Below are positions 7,022 to 14,365 of a stretch of 18,593 bases of DNA, piece after piece. Source of the stretch: Aromatoleum sp. (lineage in GTDB: Bacteria > Pseudomonadota > Gammaproteobacteria > Burkholderiales > Casimicrobiaceae); the NCBI GenBank assembly GCA_010365205.1, contig JAAFGU010000013.1:1-18593 (forward strand), read 5' to 3'. Position 1 is the first letter of the stretch. Each line of letters begins with the position of its first letter. Both the position numbers and the translations under genes were made by a program. The notes under the pieces are model-generated. The model saw only the letters and a list, made by a program, of their open reading frames with translations. It was not told where the DNA came from and made no database searches.

Positions 7022-7838
7022 TGCCGGATGCGTCGCAATGCAGTTCGTTGCTATCGACCGGCCGGAAGCATTGCTGCGAATCCAGATAGTCCCAGCGTTC
7101 GACCACCGCTTCGCGCCGATTCGACCGCGGGCCGTCATAGCGAATCAGGTTGATCGAATTGCCGGCCTCGTGCCGGATGCGCCGTGAAACGGCCGTTCCA
7201 GCGTTAATCGCCCAGACCTTGCGCGGCAGATCGGAGAAACGCTCGTGCAACGGAAGGACAAAGGGCAGATGGATGTGGCCGCCCAGAATCAGGTCGGCGC
7301 CGGCGAGCGCCCAGCCGCGAATGGCACGCTCGCCGCCGTGCAGCAGGTCGATCTCGTCCTGCTTGCGCGTCACGGCAACGGGTTGGTGGGTGACGACGAC
7401 GCGCAACTGGTTCCCGGTCGCCCGTTCGAGCCGCCGCGCAACGCGTTCGATCTGCTCCGTCGAGACTTCGCCGTCGGTATGGCGATAGTAGCGCGTCGTG
7501 TTCACCGTAATGACGAGCAGCCGGTCCGATTCGAACATCGGCTCGAGGTCGGCGCCGAACGCCCGGCAGTGATTCGCGTACGGCGTGAGCAGGCGGGTCG
7601 CGAGGGCGTAGAGCGGGATGTCGTGGTTGCCCGGAATCACCAGCGTTGCGGCGACTCCGAGCCGGTCCATGAATGCGCGCGCGGCAAGAAATTGCCTGCG
7701 GCGGCCCCGCTGCGTGATGTCGCCCGACAGCACGACGAGGTTGGGCGCCTGTTCATGCACAAGGCGCACCAGCGCATCGACGACCAGGGGCCGCTCGGTG
7801 CCGAAGTGCGGGTCGGATATCTGCAGCAGCAGCGTCAC
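7011..7838 (-). CDS. Calcineurin-like metallophosphoesterase
   Basis: The 275-aa protein has the full metallophosphatase set: D9-P-H11, GD (39-40), GNHD (70-73), H151 and GHIH (187-190), which bind two metal ions. Relatives include cyclic nucleotide phosphodiesterases (CpdA type) and UDP-diacylglucosamine or phospholipid hydrolases. The context, between a lipid kinase and a PAP2 phosphatase, favours a lipid-linked phosphoester, but this is inference. There is no signal peptide. The start is a GTG at 7838 that overlaps the TGA of the upstream kinase gene as GTGA, so translation is probably coupled. The stop at 7011 overlaps the start of the PAP2 gene. Confidence 0.9.
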   Translation of the reverse strand: MTLLLQISDPHFGTERPLVVDALVRLVHEQAPNLVVLSGDITQRGRRRQFLAARAFMDRLGVAATLVIPGNHDIPLYALATRLLTPYANHCRAFGADLEPMFESDRLLVITVNTTRYYRHTDGEVSTEQIERVARRLERATGNQLRVVVTHQPVAVTRKQDEIDLLHGGERAIRGWALAGADLILGGHIHLPFVLPLHERFSDLPRKVWAINAGTAVSRRIRHEAGNSINLIRYDGPRSNRREAVVERWDYLDSQQCFRPVDSNELHCDASGNVA

Positions 7839-8797
7839 GCCGGCTCCGCGGCGGCCGGATCCGACTCCGGCTTCAGCAGATAGAGCGGCTCGGGAGCGAC
7901 GCCAAATTCGAGTGGCGCCCGCAGCCAGACGATTTCGCCGTCCGTCGCCACTTTCACGCGACGCGTGCTGGAGCCCTTCGCCGGGGTGACGACGATGTGC
8001 TTGAACGCGAAGCTGTCGATGCTGTCCGCTTCGCCGAGCTGACCGAGGGCGCCTCGCGCGAGCAGTCCCAGCATTCTCAGCGTTCCCACCGGGCGCAGGG
8101 TGATGGCCACGAGATTTCCCTCCGCCAGCGACGGCGCCTCGGCGATGCCGAGCTGTTCCAATTGCAGCCGGTTGTTGCCCACGAACAAGGTCCGCGTCCG
8201 CACGGCGCGCGTCTGCCCTTGGTGCTCGACGAGCAAGCGCAACTGCCGGTGCTCGCGCAACAGCGTGACCAGGCCCGAGAAGAACGCAACCAGCCGGCTG
8301 CGGCCGAACTGACGCTTGTACGCTTCGCGATCTTCGAGCAATTGGGGGTACAGGCCCAGGCTCGCATTGACCAGAAATGCCCGGTCGTTGACCATGCCGA
8401 CCTGCACCGGGTGCGCGCGCGCCGTCAACAATAGCCGTGAAGCGTCAGCCGTGTCGGACGGGATGCCGTGGGTACGGCCGAAATAGTTGAACGTGCCTTG
8501 CGGCAGCACGCCGAACGGGCAGCCGCTGCCCAGGGTTGCCCGGGCCACCGCGTTGATGGTGCCGTCGCCGCCGGCTGCCACCACCACGCCCCCACGCGAG
8601 CGCGCCTCGTCGACCGTCCGGTGCGCGATGGCCTGCAGTTCGGTGGGGTTTGCGACCGGCAGCACCCGGTGCTCGCGACCCGCCTCGCTCAGCACGCCCT
8701 CGATGATCGCGCGCACCGCGACCGCGTCCTGGCTCCCCGAACTCGCATTGAGAACGACGAACAACGGGGCGGCGGAGTCGACGAGGAAGGGAGTCAT
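7835..8797 (-). CDS. Diacylglycerol kinase-family lipid kinase
   Basis: From ATG 8797 the product is 320 aa, the normal length of this family (YegS/DgkB/BmrU-like). GGDGT (76-80) is the nucleotide-binding and catalytic loop, LPQGTFNYFGR is the second conserved element (usual form LPxGTxND), and DGE near the C-terminus belongs to the beta-sandwich domain. The family phosphorylates diacylglycerol or related lipids with ATP at the membrane face. The frame is open to 8884, but the first 29 residues there are not family-like, so 8797 is preferred. No strong ribosome binding site is seen at either. It is the first gene of a three-gene operon with the phosphoesterase and PAP2 phosphatase, a kinase/phosphatase pair around the same type of substrate. 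Confidence 0.9.
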   Translation of the reverse strand: MTPFLVDSAAPLFVVLNASSGSQDAVAVRAIIEGVLSEAGREHRVLPVANPTELQAIAHRTVDEARSRGGVVVAAGGDGTINAVARATLGSGCPFGVLPQGTFNYFGRTHGIPSDTADASRLLLTARAHPVQVGMVNDRAFLVNASLGLYPQLLEDREAYKRQFGRSRLVAFFSGLVTLLREHRQLRLLVEHQGQTRAVRTRTLFVGNNRLQLEQLGIAEAPSLAEGNLVAITLRPVGTLRMLGLLARGALGQLGEADSIDSFAFKHIVVTPAKGSSTRRVKVATDGEIVWLRAPLEFGVAPEPLYLLKPESDPAAAEPA

Positions 8798-8896
8798 GTG
8801 AGCGTGGCTAACTTGGACCGACAGGCGGGCAGACAATATCGGACGGACATCACAAAAGCGGGCAAAAAAAGCGGGCAGGACCAAAAAGTGGTCGAC

Positions 8897-8925
8897 AAAA
8901 AAGCCGGGCTCGCGCCCGGCTTTTT
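8897..8925. terminator. Bidirectional Rho-independent terminator
   Basis: GCCGGGC (8903-8909) and GCCCGGC (8914-8920) form a perfect 7-bp stem with loop TCGC. The stem has an A-tract on the left and a T-tract on the right, so it can end transcription on either strand. On the minus strand it lies 30 bases after the cold-shock gene stop and isolates the lipid operon from it. Confidence 0.9.
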
Positions 8926-8954
8926 CTTGGCTGTCGGCTCCCGTGATCGGGGAT

Positions 8955-9158
8955 TTACGCAGCCTGAATGTTGCTCGCCTGCTTGCCCTTGGGGCCGGTC
9001 GTCACTTCGAACGACACTTTCTGGCCTTCTTTCAGGGTCTTGAATCCAGGCATGTTGATCGCCGAGAAGTGCGCAAACAAGTCTTCACCGCCGCCGTCCG
9101 GGGTAATGAAGCCGAAGCCCTTGGCGTCGTTAAACCATTTCACTGTTCCAGTTGCCAT
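8955..9158 (-). CDS. CspA-family cold-shock protein
   Basis: The 67-aa protein is a single cold-shock domain of normal length. KWFND and KGFGFI (RNP1-type) and DLFAHFSAI (RNP2-type) carry the aromatic residues that bind single-stranded RNA or DNA. Such proteins act as RNA chaperones; some are cold-induced and others constitutive. AAGGA stands about 9 bases before the ATG. The gene is monocistronic, between its own promoter region and the terminator at 8897-8925. The family is certain, but which paralogue (CspA, CspD or other) cannot be said. Confidence 0.97.
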   Translation of the reverse strand: MATGTVKWFNDAKGFGFITPDGGGEDLFAHFSAINMPGFKTLKEGQKVSFEVTTGPKGKQASNIQAA

Positions 9159-9298
9159 TTCCGTAGTTCCTTAAGAGAAAAGAATAACTCCGGGCGCGGG
9201 AGCCCGACCAATGTTTCGATCTCAAGGAAAGTACGGCGGTGGAACGACTGCAGAGCGGTCGATCAGTGCGTGCTTTACTGCTTGAAACTAAAACACTT
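9159..9298 (-). promoter_or_regulatory. Long 5' leader of the cold-shock gene
   Basis: If transcription starts a few bases after the TATACT box at 9304-9309, the leader is about 140 nt. That is similar to the long structured leaders of known cspA mRNAs, which act as cold-sensing elements. The leader is richer in A and T than its surroundings. Its structure was not computed, so thermosensing is inference. Confidence 0.45.
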
Positions 9299-9303
9299 TT
9301 GGG

Positions 9304-9309
9304 AGTATA
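9304..9309 (-). promoter_or_regulatory. Candidate -10 box (TATACT) for the cold-shock gene
   Basis: TATACT on the minus strand matches the sigma-70 -10 consensus in five of six positions. The hexamer 17 bases upstream (TGGTGC) is a poor -35 match. It is the best promoter-like site between the cold-shock and methionine synthase genes. Confidence 0.45.
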
Positions 9310-9382
9310 CCCGCGGCCGTTCCCGCGCACCAGCACTTTTTTAGGGGGTACGAGGTAGCCACTTTGGCGAAAAAAGGGGGGG

Positions 9383-10417
9383 TCAGCCGTCCCCGGCAAG
9401 CTCGGCCCGGACGATCGCTGCCCCGGCGCCCAGTGCGTCGAGCTTGCCGCGCGCGACCTCGCGGGACAGAGGCACCATGCCGCAGTTCGTGCACGGGTAG
9501 AGTCGGTCGGCCGGAACGTATTTCAGGGCCGCGCGCAGCGTCGTCGCAACCTCCGCCGGCGTCTCGATGCGGTCGGTGGCGACGTCGATGGCGCCCACCA
9601 GCACGTCCTTTCCCGCGAGCAGGCCGAGGAGCTCGATCGGCACCCGCGAGTTCGCGCATTCGATCGACACCTGCGCGATTTTCGATCGCGCGAGCCGCGG
9701 GAACGTCTCCTCGTATTGGCGCCACTCGGAACCCAGCGTCTTCTTCCAATCGATGTTGGCCTTGATCCCGTAGCCATAGCAGATGTGGACCGCCGTCGTG
9801 CATGGAAGACCCTCCGCGGCCCGCTCCAGTGCGGCCACGCCCCAGTCGCGGACCTCGTCGAAGTAGACGTTGAACGCCGGCTCGTCGAACTGGATTACGT
9901 CCACGCCGGCGGCGGCGATTGCCAGTGCCTCTTCGTTCAGAATCTCCGCGAACGCCCATGCGAGCTTCTCGCGGCTGCGGTAGTGGCCGTCGTAAAGCGT
10001 GTCGACCATCGTCATCGGGCCGGGCAGCGTGAACTTCACCTTGCGCTCGGTCGCGCCGCGCAGAAACGCGGCGTCGTCGACGAACACCGGGTGCCGGCGC
10101 GAGACGGGCCCGACGATCATCGGCACGTCGGCATCGTAGCGGTTGCGGATACGGACGGTCTTCCGGTGTTCGAAATCGACGCCGTCGAGGCCCTCGATGA
10201 GTGTCGTGACGAAATGGCGGCGCGTCTGCTCGCCGTCGCTGACGATGTCGATGCCGGCGCGTTCCTGGTCGCGCAGCACGAGCCGCACCGCGTCGCGCTT
10301 GCCCTCTGCCAGCGCCTCGCCCTCCAGCAACCACGGCGCCCAGAGTGTGCGCGGCTCGGCGAGCCAGGCCGGTTTCGGCAGGCTGCCGCAGATCGTGGTC
10401 GCCAGGAGTCGGGACAT
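9383..10417 (-). CDS. Core cobalamin-independent methionine synthase, MesD-like
   Basis: From ATG 10417 the product is 344 aa, about half of full MetE (about 750 aa). It corresponds to the catalytic C-terminal barrel without the N-terminal folate-binding half. Zinc and homocysteine site residues are present: H211-I-C213, E253 in SIECANS, and C312 in CTNCGM. FDEPAFNVYF and GYGIKANIDW are typical of the short core enzymes I recall as MesD, a methionine synthase that works with the DUF1852 protein MesX. No DUF1852 gene is adjacent, so the methyl donor and partner are open. The frame extends upstream to 10525, but that part is not conserved, and GSLPKP near the start fits the family N-terminus. 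The gene diverges from the dehydrogenase cluster. Confidence 0.9.
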   Translation of the reverse strand: MSRLLATTICGSLPKPAWLAEPRTLWAPWLLEGEALAEGKRDAVRLVLRDQERAGIDIVSDGEQTRRHFVTTLIEGLDGVDFEHRKTVRIRNRYDADVPMIVGPVSRRHPVFVDDAAFLRGATERKVKFTLPGPMTMVDTLYDGHYRSREKLAWAFAEILNEEALAIAAAGVDVIQFDEPAFNVYFDEVRDWGVAALERAAEGLPCTTAVHICYGYGIKANIDWKKTLGSEWRQYEETFPRLARSKIAQVSIECANSRVPIELLGLLAGKDVLVGAIDVATDRIETPAEVATTLRAALKYVPADRLYPCTNCGMVPLSREVARGKLDALGAGAAIVRAELAGDG

Positions 10418-10446
10418 TGCAGGGGTTTGCCGAGGGACAGCGGCGC

Positions 10447-10452
10447 AGTATA
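10447..10452 (-). promoter_or_regulatory. Candidate -10 box (TATACT) for the core methionine synthase
   Basis: TATACT on the minus strand lies 30 bases before the ATG at 10417. No good -35 box is seen at 16-18 bases, where a GC palindrome lies instead. It may need an activator or be fortuitous. Confidence 0.35.
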
Positions 10453-10456
10453 CCGG

Positions 10457-10475
10457 GCCGGGCGCAGCGCCCGGC
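10457..10475. promoter_or_regulatory. Perfect 8-bp palindrome, possible operator
   Basis: GCCGGGCG and CGCCCGGC flank CAG. There is no T-tract. The palindrome sits just upstream of the candidate -10 box of the methionine synthase gene, in the divergent region shared with the dehydrogenase operon, so a regulator site is possible. In such GC-rich DNA it may be chance. Confidence 0.3.
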
Positions 10476-10666
10476 TGCCGCGCGCGGGCGAAGCGCGTTT
10501 GCGCTGATGTTCGATGCTGCTCCACGCCATGTCGGCGTCATGTTGCGGCGCGGCAGCCGGTCAGGCCACTTGACCAATGCCCCCGCGGCCAAGTACCGTT
10601 AGAAGTTGCCGTCTCGATGCCGAGTTCACCGCGGCATCACCCTACCGCGAAGCGTCCGAAACGTTC

Positions 10667-11632
10667 ATGTCCACGGTCCTGTTCTCCGACAACGAATTTC
10701 CCGATCTCCGGCTCGAGCGAGACCTCTTCGCCGCCGCCGGCATCGAAATGCTCACCGCGCAATGCAAGTCCGAGGACGACGTCATCGCGGCCGCCAAGGG
10801 CTGCCGCGGCATCCTCCTCCAGTACGCGCCGATTACCGAGCGCGTCGTGTCGTCGCTGCCGGAACTCGGCATCGTCAGCCGTATCGGTGCGGGGTTCGAC
10901 ACCATCGACACCGCGGCGTGCGCGAAACACGGCGTGTGGGTGGCCAATTCGCCCGACTACGGCGTCGGCGAGGTTGCCACCCATGCGCTGGCGCTCGCAC
11001 TCGCGCTGATGCGCAACATCGTCGCCTATCATCGCGACGTCCATGCCGGTAAATGGCATTACCTTTCGTCCGGCGAACTGCGCCGCGCCGGCGACATGAC
11101 GCTCGGGATCGTCGGCCTCGGCCGCATCGGCAAGCGGATGGCACACATCGCGCGGAATGTGTTCCGCCGCGTCGTGGCTTGCGATCCGTACATCATCGAC
11201 GGCGACTTTCCCGCCTACGTCGAACGCGCCACGCTGACCGACGTGTTCGCGCAAAGCGACATCGTGTCGCTGCACGTGCCGCTCACCGACGAGACGCGCG
11301 GGATGATCGGTGCCGCGGTGCTCGGCGTGATGAAGCCGGGGGGCTATCTCGTCAATACGGCGCGCGGCGCGGTCGTTGACGTCGATGCCGCGCTGGCAGC
11401 GGTCGAGCGCGGCACGCTCGCCGGGTTGGCGCTCGACGTGCTGCCGGTCGAGCCGGTGCCGGCCGCCTCGAAGCTGCTCGGGCATCCCCGAGTCATTCTG
11501 ACGCCGCACGCGGCGTTCTACAGTGCGGAATCGGAGCGCGAGCTGCGCCGCAAGGCCGCGCGCAACCTCGTGACCTGGCTTCAGACGGGCCGCCCGGATT
11601 ACGTCGTCACCGCGGGCACGCGCCGGCCCTGA
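10667..11632 (+). CDS. D-2-hydroxyacid dehydrogenase, NAD(P)-dependent
   Basis: From ATG 10667 the product is 321 aa, normal for the family. The Rossmann loop is GLGRIG (150-155). The catalytic triad is R233 (NTARGAVVD), E262 (LPVEP) and H281 (TPHAAF). NSPDYGVGEVATHAL (near 94-108) is the conserved helix before the nucleotide domain, as in the CtBP and phosphoglycerate dehydrogenase branch. It would interconvert a 2-keto acid and a D-2-hydroxy acid in the cytosol; the substrate is unknown. The frame is open to 10577, but those extra residues are not family-like. The stop is 19 bases before the ABC ATPase gene, so it is probably the first gene of the importer operon and may act on the imported compound or a product of it. 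Confidence 0.92.
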   Translation: MSTVLFSDNEFPDLRLERDLFAAAGIEMLTAQCKSEDDVIAAAKGCRGILLQYAPITERVVSSLPELGIVSRIGAGFDTIDTAACAKHGVWVANSPDYGVGEVATHALALALALMRNIVAYHRDVHAGKWHYLSSGELRRAGDMTLGIVGLGRIGKRMAHIARNVFRRVVACDPYIIDGDFPAYVERATLTDVFAQSDIVSLHVPLTDETRGMIGAAVLGVMKPGGYLVNTARGAVVDVDAALAAVERGTLAGLALDVLPVEPVPAASKLLGHPRVILTPHAAFYSAESERELRRKAARNLVTWLQTGRPDYVVTAGTRRP

Positions 11633-11651
11633 GCGGAGCTTCGGGAATCCC

Positions 11652-12737
11652 ATGGCACGCGTCACCATCCGGGCGGTACACAAACATTTCGGCTCGACGC
11701 ACGTCATCCGCGGCGTCGACATAGCCATCGCCGACGGCGAGTTCTGCGTGCTGGTCGGTCCGTCGGGCTGCGGCAAGTCGACGCTGCTGCGGATGATCGC
11801 GGGCCTGGAGGAGATCGCCGAGGGCGAAGTCTCGATCGGCGACACCGTCGTCAACCGCGTGCCGCCGAAGGAACGCGACATCGCGATGGTGTTCCAGAAC
11901 TACGCGCTCTATCCGCACATGACCGTGCGCGACAACATGTCGTTCGCGCTGCTGCTGGCGAAGCAGCCGAAATCCGAGATCGAGCAGCGGGTCGCCAGGG
12001 CGGCCGACATCCTCGGCCTCGCGCCGTATCTCGATCGCTATCCGCGGCAACTCTCGGGCGGCCAGCGGCAGCGTGTCGCCATGGGCCGCGCGATCGTGCG
12101 CAATCCGCAGGTGTTCCTGTTCGACGAACCGCTGTCCAATCTGGACGCGAAGCTGCGCGTGCAGATGCGCACCGAGATCAAGGAGCTCCATCAGCGCCTC
12201 AAGACGACGTCGATCTACGTCACCCATGACCAGATCGAGGCGATGACGATGGCGGACAAGATCGTCGTGATGAAGGACGGAGTCGTCGAGCAGATCGGCG
12301 ATCCGCTGACGCTCTATGACCAGCCGGCGAACACGTTCGTCGCCAGCTTCATCGGATCGCCGGCGATGAACCTGATCCCGGGGGTCGCGCGGCGGACCGG
12401 AAGTGCGGCGGGAAGCGCGGCGCACGTCGCATTCGACGGCGACGTGACGCTCGCGATTCCGACCAGCGCGCACGCGGCCGACGGCCAGCAGGTGTTCTAC
12501 GGCATCCGACCCGAGCACTGCAGCCTCGCCTCCGCGAGCGGCCTGCCGGCAGAGGTGATTGTCGTCGAGCCGACGGGCGCGGACACGCAGCTGTACTGCC
12601 GCGTGAACGGACGCGAAGTGACCGCGACCATCCGCGACCGTACCGAATGCCGCCCGGGCGACCGGGTCGTGCTGTCGCCCGACCTCGCACGGGCCCATCT
12701 TTTCGACGCGGCGAGCGGCAAGCGCCTCGTCGCGTGA
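11652..12737 (+). CDS. ABC importer ATPase, UgpC/MalK type
   Basis: The 361-aa protein has Walker A GPSGCGKST (36-44), Q-loop Q82, signature LSGGQ (134-138), Walker B LFDEP (156-160), switch H192, and a C-terminal extension (about 240-361) of the TOBE type found in carbohydrate importers. The family includes MalK and UgpC, which energise uptake of sugars, glycerol phosphate and related polyols. The neighbours supply the binding protein and two permeases, so the importer is complete. GGAG stands upstream of the ATG. It follows the dehydrogenase by 19 bases. The family is certain, the substrate not. Confidence 0.95.
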   Translation: MARVTIRAVHKHFGSTHVIRGVDIAIADGEFCVLVGPSGCGKSTLLRMIAGLEEIAEGEVSIGDTVVNRVPPKERDIAMVFQNYALYPHMTVRDNMSFALLLAKQPKSEIEQRVARAADILGLAPYLDRYPRQLSGGQRQRVAMGRAIVRNPQVFLFDEPLSNLDAKLRVQMRTEIKELHQRLKTTSIYVTHDQIEAMTMADKIVVMKDGVVEQIGDPLTLYDQPANTFVASFIGSPAMNLIPGVARRTGSAAGSAAHVAFDGDVTLAIPTSAHAADGQQVFYGIRPEHCSLASASGLPAEVIVVEPTGADTQLYCRVNGREVTATIRDRTECRPGDRVVLSPDLARAHLFDAASGKRLVA

Positions 12738-12777
12738 AAACCAGCCGGGCACGCAACAAGACCGTGCCCACAACCGA

Positions 12778-12784
12778 AGGAGGA
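12778..12784 (+). promoter_or_regulatory. Strong Shine-Dalgarno site of the solute-binding protein
   Basis: AAGGAGG lies 4 bases before the ATG at 12789. It is the strongest ribosome binding site in the cluster and fits the need for much more binding protein than permease. Confidence 0.8.
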
Positions 12785-12788
12785 TGCC

Positions 12789-14114
12789 ATGAGTGACAAC
12801 AAGCGTCGTGATCTGCTGAAGGCAACTGCCGGGGTCGCCGCCGGCGCCGCATTGGGCGGCGGTTCCGCACTGTTCTCGGCCAACGCGTTCGCGCAGCAAT
12901 ACAAGGTGACCCCGGAGAAAGGCGCGAAGCTCCGCGTGCTTCGCTGGAAGCGCTTCGTGCAGGGCGACGAGGACGTCTGGGCGGCGAACACCAAGAAATT
13001 CACCCAGATGACGGGAATCGAGGTGCGCGTCGACGCCGAAGGCTGGGAAGACGTGCGTCCGAAGGCCGCGGTCGCCGCCAACGTGGGCAGCGGTCCCGAC
13101 ATCATCATCAGCACGATGGAGGACGCGCACCAGTATCCGGACAAGCTGGTCGACGTTTCGGATCTCGCCAACTACCTCGGCAACAAGTATGGCGGCTGGT
13201 TCGACGCGGCGAAGGCGTACGGGATGGAAGGGAAGAAGTGGGTCGCGATCATGATGGGCGCGGCCGGCAACGCGATCGTCTATCGCGACAGCCACGTGAA
13301 GGCCGCCGGATTCGACACGTTTCCGCGCGACATGGCCGGCTTCCTCAAGCTCTGCCAGGCGTTGAAGGCAAAAGGGACCCCCGCGGGCTTTGCGCTCGGC
13401 AATGCGACGGGCGACTCGAGTTGGACACATTGGCTTGTCTGGGCGCACGGGGGCAAGCTGGTCGACGCGAAGAACAACGTTGTCATCAACAGCCCGGAAA
13501 CGATCGCCGCGCTCGAATATTCGAAGCAGCTGTACGAGACGTTCATACCGGGCACGTTGTCATGGCTCGATCCGAACAACAACAAGGCGTTCCTGGATGG
13601 GCAGCTGTCGCTGACCGCCAACGGGATCTCGATCTACTACGCCGCCAAGACATCGCCGGACCCGAAGCTGCAGGAAATGGCCAAGGACATCGGCCACGCG
13701 TACTTTCCGGTCGGCCTCGATGGCAAGGCACGTGAGCTGAACCTCGTTTTCCCGATGATGATATTCAAGTACTCTAAATATCCGAACGCCGCCAAGGAAT
13801 ACCTGCGCTTCATGATGGAGAAGGAGCAATACGTGCCGTGGCAGGAAGCGTCGATCGGCTATGTCTGCCATCCGCTGGGAGCGTACGAAAAGAGCGCGTT
13901 CTGGACGGCTGACCCGAAGAACATTCCATATCGCGACTGCATGAAGAACATGACGCCGAACGGATACGCCGGCACGATGGGCTACGCATCGGCCGCGGCG
14001 ACCGCGGACTTCATCATCCCGAACATGGTTGCGGAGGCGGCGTCGGGTTCGAAGACGCCCAAGGAAGCGGCCGAGCGGGCGCAGAAGCGGGCGGAGCGCT
14101 ACTACAAGGTCTGA
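12789..14114 (+). CDS. Family 1 extracellular solute-binding protein with Tat-type signal
   Basis: The 441-aa protein starts with KRRDLLKA (residues 5-12), a twin-arginine motif, followed by an alanine- and glycine-rich hydrophobic stretch and a likely cleavage after AFA (33-35). Export folded through Tat to the periplasm is therefore expected. The mature part shows the family 1 layout (SBP_bac_1), including the GSGPDII segment, a central GKLVDAKNN region and C-terminal helices. It would capture the ligand for the permeases. The ligand is not evident; sugars, sugar acids or polyol phosphates are typical. It has a strong ribosome binding site, and a hairpin follows its stop, as in other importers in which this protein is made in excess. 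It is 51 bases from the ATPase gene. Confidence 0.93.
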   Translation: MSDNKRRDLLKATAGVAAGAALGGGSALFSANAFAQQYKVTPEKGAKLRVLRWKRFVQGDEDVWAANTKKFTQMTGIEVRVDAEGWEDVRPKAAVAANVGSGPDIIISTMEDAHQYPDKLVDVSDLANYLGNKYGGWFDAAKAYGMEGKKWVAIMMGAAGNAIVYRDSHVKAAGFDTFPRDMAGFLKLCQALKAKGTPAGFALGNATGDSSWTHWLVWAHGGKLVDAKNNVVINSPETIAALEYSKQLYETFIPGTLSWLDPNNNKAFLDGQLSLTANGISIYYAAKTSPDPKLQEMAKDIGHAYFPVGLDGKARELNLVFPMMIFKYSKYPNAAKEYLRFMMEKEQYVPWQEASIGYVCHPLGAYEKSAFWTADPKNIPYRDCMKNMTPNGYAGTMGYASAAATADFIIPNMVAEAASGSKTPKEAAERAQKRAERYYKV

Positions 14115-14175
14115 CGGTTCGCCATGCGCCGACGCTAACTTTCAGTCGGCCGAAGCGTTTCGACAATCTCGATCT

Positions 14176-14219
14176 GCGCGGATCGAGGCGTCGCCTCGGG
14201 CGCGACGCTCGATCCGCGC
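14176..14219 (+). terminator. Long intercistronic hairpin after the binding-protein gene
   Basis: GCGCGGATCGAGGCGTCG (14176-14193) pairs with CGACGCTCGATCCGCGC (14203-14219): 17 pairs with a single bulged G and a 9-base loop. A short TTTT occurs 12 bases later, so it is not a classic terminator. It more likely weakens readthrough to the permeases or protects the 3' end of the upstream message, as known for malE-malF type operons. That role is inference. Confidence 0.6.
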
Positions 14220-14365
14220 GGGCCGGGCGCTTTTCCCGCAATTCAACGGCCGGACGCGCGCCGCGCCTGCCCTCGCCAGCGATGGATCACTTTCGATATA
14301 GAGTTGCGTATTCGTACTGAAATCCTTTTCACCTGAGCACGCACACCGGAACCTCGGCATCTGAC

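Noticed and set aside
8811..8896. Promoter for the lipid operon
   Set aside because: TATTGT-like and TTGTGA-like hexamers occur but at wrong spacing; no pair was convincing.
9288..10592. Minus-strand frame of 434 codons over the methionine synthase gene
   Set aside because: It is an alternative frame of the same strand with arginine-rich, low-complexity product. The MesD-like frame has conserved metal ligands.
11607..13448. Minus-strand frame of 613 codons opposite the ATPase and binding-protein genes
   Set aside because: It is antisense to two genes with clear motifs, and its arginine- and histidine-rich composition is typical of shadow frames.
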